DNA of 16,625 nucleotides from positions 1 through 16,625 of the forward strand of contig UQRP01000046.1 of the NCBI GenBank assembly GCA_900543585.1. The letters are read 5' to 3'. Positions 15,997 through 16,625 of this stretch are shown here, piece after piece. Numbering within the stretch: the stretch's first letter is position 1; every line of letters starts with the position of its first letter. A program made the position numbers and the translations under genes. The notes under the pieces were generated by a model that made no database searches, had not been told where the DNA came from, and saw only the letters and a program-made list of their open reading frames with translations. Source of the stretch: an uncultured Prevotella sp. (GTDB lineage: Bacteria; Bacteroidota; Bacteroidia; Bacteroidales; Bacteroidaceae).

Positions 15997-16105
15997 TACA
16001 TTAGCAATACCTGAGCAATACCCGAGCAATACCTGAGCAATACCCGAGCAATACCTGGTTACAAAAGTTTATGCACATGACTGGACTTCCGGACTTCTGG
16101 ACTTC
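15968..16105. repeat. Perfect 29-base inverted repeat with an 80-base spacer
   Basis: The left arm (15968-15996) and right arm (16077-16105) are exact reverse complements over 29 bases, with mismatches immediately outside and inside. The arms consist of the GAAGTCC/GGACTTC heptamer repeated three times plus AGTCAT/ATGACT at the inner ends. The spacer (15997-16076) holds the 11-base tandem array. As RNA this could form a long stem at the end of the Bax1-I transcript; as DNA it could be an invertible segment or element ends. No T-run follows, so it is not a standard terminator. Confidence 0.85.
16003..16057. repeat. Five tandem copies of an 11-base repeat
   Basis: Units AGCAATACCTG and AGCAATACCCG alternate strictly (T, C, T, C, T at position 10) across 16003-16057, so the larger period is 22 bases. 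The array is centred in the spacer of the inverted repeat. It has no coding role that can be supported. Confidence 0.9.
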
Positions 16106-16129
16106 TAATTAATTCTCCTTCAGGACTTC
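16083..16129 (-). repeat. GGACTTC repeats in reverse orientation
   Basis: The same heptamer seen at 15920-15990 returns in opposite orientation as GGACTTC at 16083, 16091, 16099 and 16123. The first three belong to the right arm of the 29-base inverted repeat; the fourth is an outlying copy. Together with the left copies there are nine heptamers in about 210 bases. Confidence 0.75.
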
Positions 16130-16204
16130 TTCAACATGAATGCCGCTTTCTTATGAAAATGCAAGAATATTTTAGAAAAGAGAACTATTCTCAAAGAAAA
16201 ATAT

Positions 16205-16212
16205 TATTTTTG
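16205..16212 (+). promoter_or_regulatory. Possible -7 element of the antitoxin-like ORF
   Basis: TATTTTTG fits TAnnTTTG and lies 22 bases before the ATG at 16235. No TTG is seen at the -33 distance. A small palindrome GAGAA-CTA-TTCTC (16180-16192) just upstream could be an operator, as expected if the antitoxin represses its own gene, but this is speculative in AT-rich sequence. Confidence 0.4.
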
Positions 16213-16234
16213 CAATTGGAATAATACTATCACC

Positions 16235-16390
16235 ATGACAAAACCATCGTCTTACACTCTTTATAATCCACAAACCGGTGAGGAATTAAATACAAAGACT
16301 ATAAAACTTGTAAAAGACGTTGAAAAGGGAAAGGAGAAGACCTTAGCATTTGACAATGTAGATGATTTAATGAAGGATCTGCTCTCATGA
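16235..16390 (+). CDS. Small antitoxin-like protein (RelB/DinJ C-terminal style)
   Basis: This 51-codon ORF starts MTKPSSYTLYNPQTGEEL and ends LAFDNVDDLMKDLLS. The acidic tail with a 'F-D-x-V-D-D-L-M-K-D-L' ending resembles C-termini of antitoxins paired with RelE/YafQ-type toxins in Bacteroidota. It lacks a visible ribbon-helix-helix DNA-binding half (RelB/DinJ proteins are usually 80-95 residues), so it is either a short antitoxin class or a truncated one. Its TGA overlaps the ATG of the following toxin-like start (ATGA at 16387-16390), the classic arrangement of such modules. Composition is AT-rich and Lys-rich compared with the GC-balanced genes upstream, suggesting transfer. The identification rests on gene order and tail sequence, not on a full-domain match. 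Confidence 0.5.
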   Translation: MTKPSSYTLYNPQTGEELNTKTIKLVKDVEKGKEKTLAFDNVDDLMKDLLS

Positions 16391-16440
16391 AATACACTAT
16401 CAAGCATACACAACTACCCTCACATCAAGATTTTTTATAA
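16387..16440 (+). pseudogene. Remnant of a RelE/YafQ-type toxin gene
   Basis: Starting in the ATGA overlap, the frame reads MKYTIKHTQLPSHQDFL and stops at 16440. The opening MKYTIKHT resembles the N-terminus of YafQ/RelE-family mRNA interferase toxins in Bacteroidota. After residue 8 or 9 the sequence no longer looks like a toxin, and none of the later family motifs occurs downstream in any frame that could be followed. The simplest reading is a deletion or rearrangement that removed nearly the whole toxin, leaving the antitoxin-like ORF behind. With only eight recognisable residues, chance resemblance cannot be excluded. Confidence 0.45.
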
Positions 16441-16446
16441 GAGAGA

Positions 16447-16474
16447 TGAATGGCGATATTAAACCAGCCATTCA
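16447..16474. repeat. Short inverted repeat (8-base arms)
   Basis: TGAATGGC (16447-16454) and GCCATTCA (16467-16474) are exact reverse complements around a 12-base loop, directly after the toxin remnant. No T-run follows on the plus strand. It could mark the edge of a rearrangement or be a weak terminator. Confidence 0.5.
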
Positions 16475-16625
16475 ACCTAAAAATCAGCGCAATGAATATT
16501 TCCCGTGGCACGGATAGGCACATCGAAGCAACTTTTTGGGGGAGTAGAGCGCTCATAAACACGATCCTTTTAACCTGAGTTCGGGATAAGAAAAGAGTCT
16601 TAAAAGTTTGGTAATCTCGCATGAT
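16475..16625. other. Terminal intergenic segment with short ORFs on both strands
   Basis: No confident gene is seen. A 28-codon plus-strand frame (16492-16578, starting MNISRGTDRHIEATFW and ending INTILLT) and a minus-strand frame (16622-16425, 65 codons) cover the same bases. The sequence around 16570-16590 (AACCTGAGTTCGGGATAAG) has the feel of intergenic repeats in Prevotella-like genomes, but this rests on recollection and is not verified. The window ends here, so a larger element could continue. Confidence 0.3.

Noticed and set aside
15818..16036. Ser/Thr/Glu-rich frame running from the Bax1-I gene into the repeat array
   Set aside because: It is an out-of-frame shadow of the Bax1-I C-terminus continued by repeat sequence, with no start signal.
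15968..16105. CRISPR array
   Set aside because: The 11-base tandem units have no spacers between them, the arms are inverted rather than direct, and no cas gene is present.

Overview
The window looks like chromosomal DNA from a Bacteroidota member, most likely of the Prevotella/Segatella group. Almost every gene start is preceded by the Bacteroidota-type -7 element TAnnTTTG, several times with a TTG or TTTG element 19-20 bases upstream. Leaders are A-rich with weak Shine-Dalgarno sites, and the gene content (RmuC, FolP-CdaA, short Pta-AckA, LpxH, M16 protease, Bax1-I) fits. The genus is inferred; no rRNA or tRNA gene is present to confirm it.

Layout, left to right. rmuC (108-1502, +) runs convergently into a three-gene minus-strand operon (5616-1529). 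That operon encodes an EptA-like phosphoethanolamine transferase and two acyltransferase-3 membrane proteins, and looks like an envelope-decoration cassette. Next comes a nitrilase/omega-amidase gene (6544-5711, -), divergent from a MIP18-family Fe-S assembly gene and lpxH (6697-7798, +). A bidirectional hairpin terminator (7819-7859) separates lpxH from the minus-strand pta-ackA pair (10201-7884), the acetyl-CoA to acetate and ATP route. Upstream of pta, a second terminator (10271-10310) ends the minus-strand folP-cdaA operon (12004-10341). Divergent from folP are a secreted 973-residue M16 metalloprotease (12147-15068, +) and a Bax1-I/YccA-type seven-helix membrane protein (15178-15894, +).

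The last 730 bases differ from the rest. They begin with a degenerate GAAGTCC repeat array directly after the Bax1-I gene. A perfect 29-base inverted repeat follows, flanking five copies of an 11-base tandem repeat. After that, in AT-rich sequence, lies what looks like a decayed toxin-antitoxin module: a 51-codon antitoxin-like ORF whose stop overlaps the start of a toxin that breaks off after about eight recognisable codons. The final bases hold a hairpin and a short ORF that may belong to a dispersed repeat.

Most of the window is housekeeping: envelope (LpxH, the transferase and acyltransferases), acetate overflow metabolism, folate, c-di-AMP signalling and proteolysis. The repeat and toxin-antitoxin tail is the part least explained by known genes. 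No clearly new multi-gene system is visible; the envelope cassette and the repeat structure are the best candidates for follow-up.
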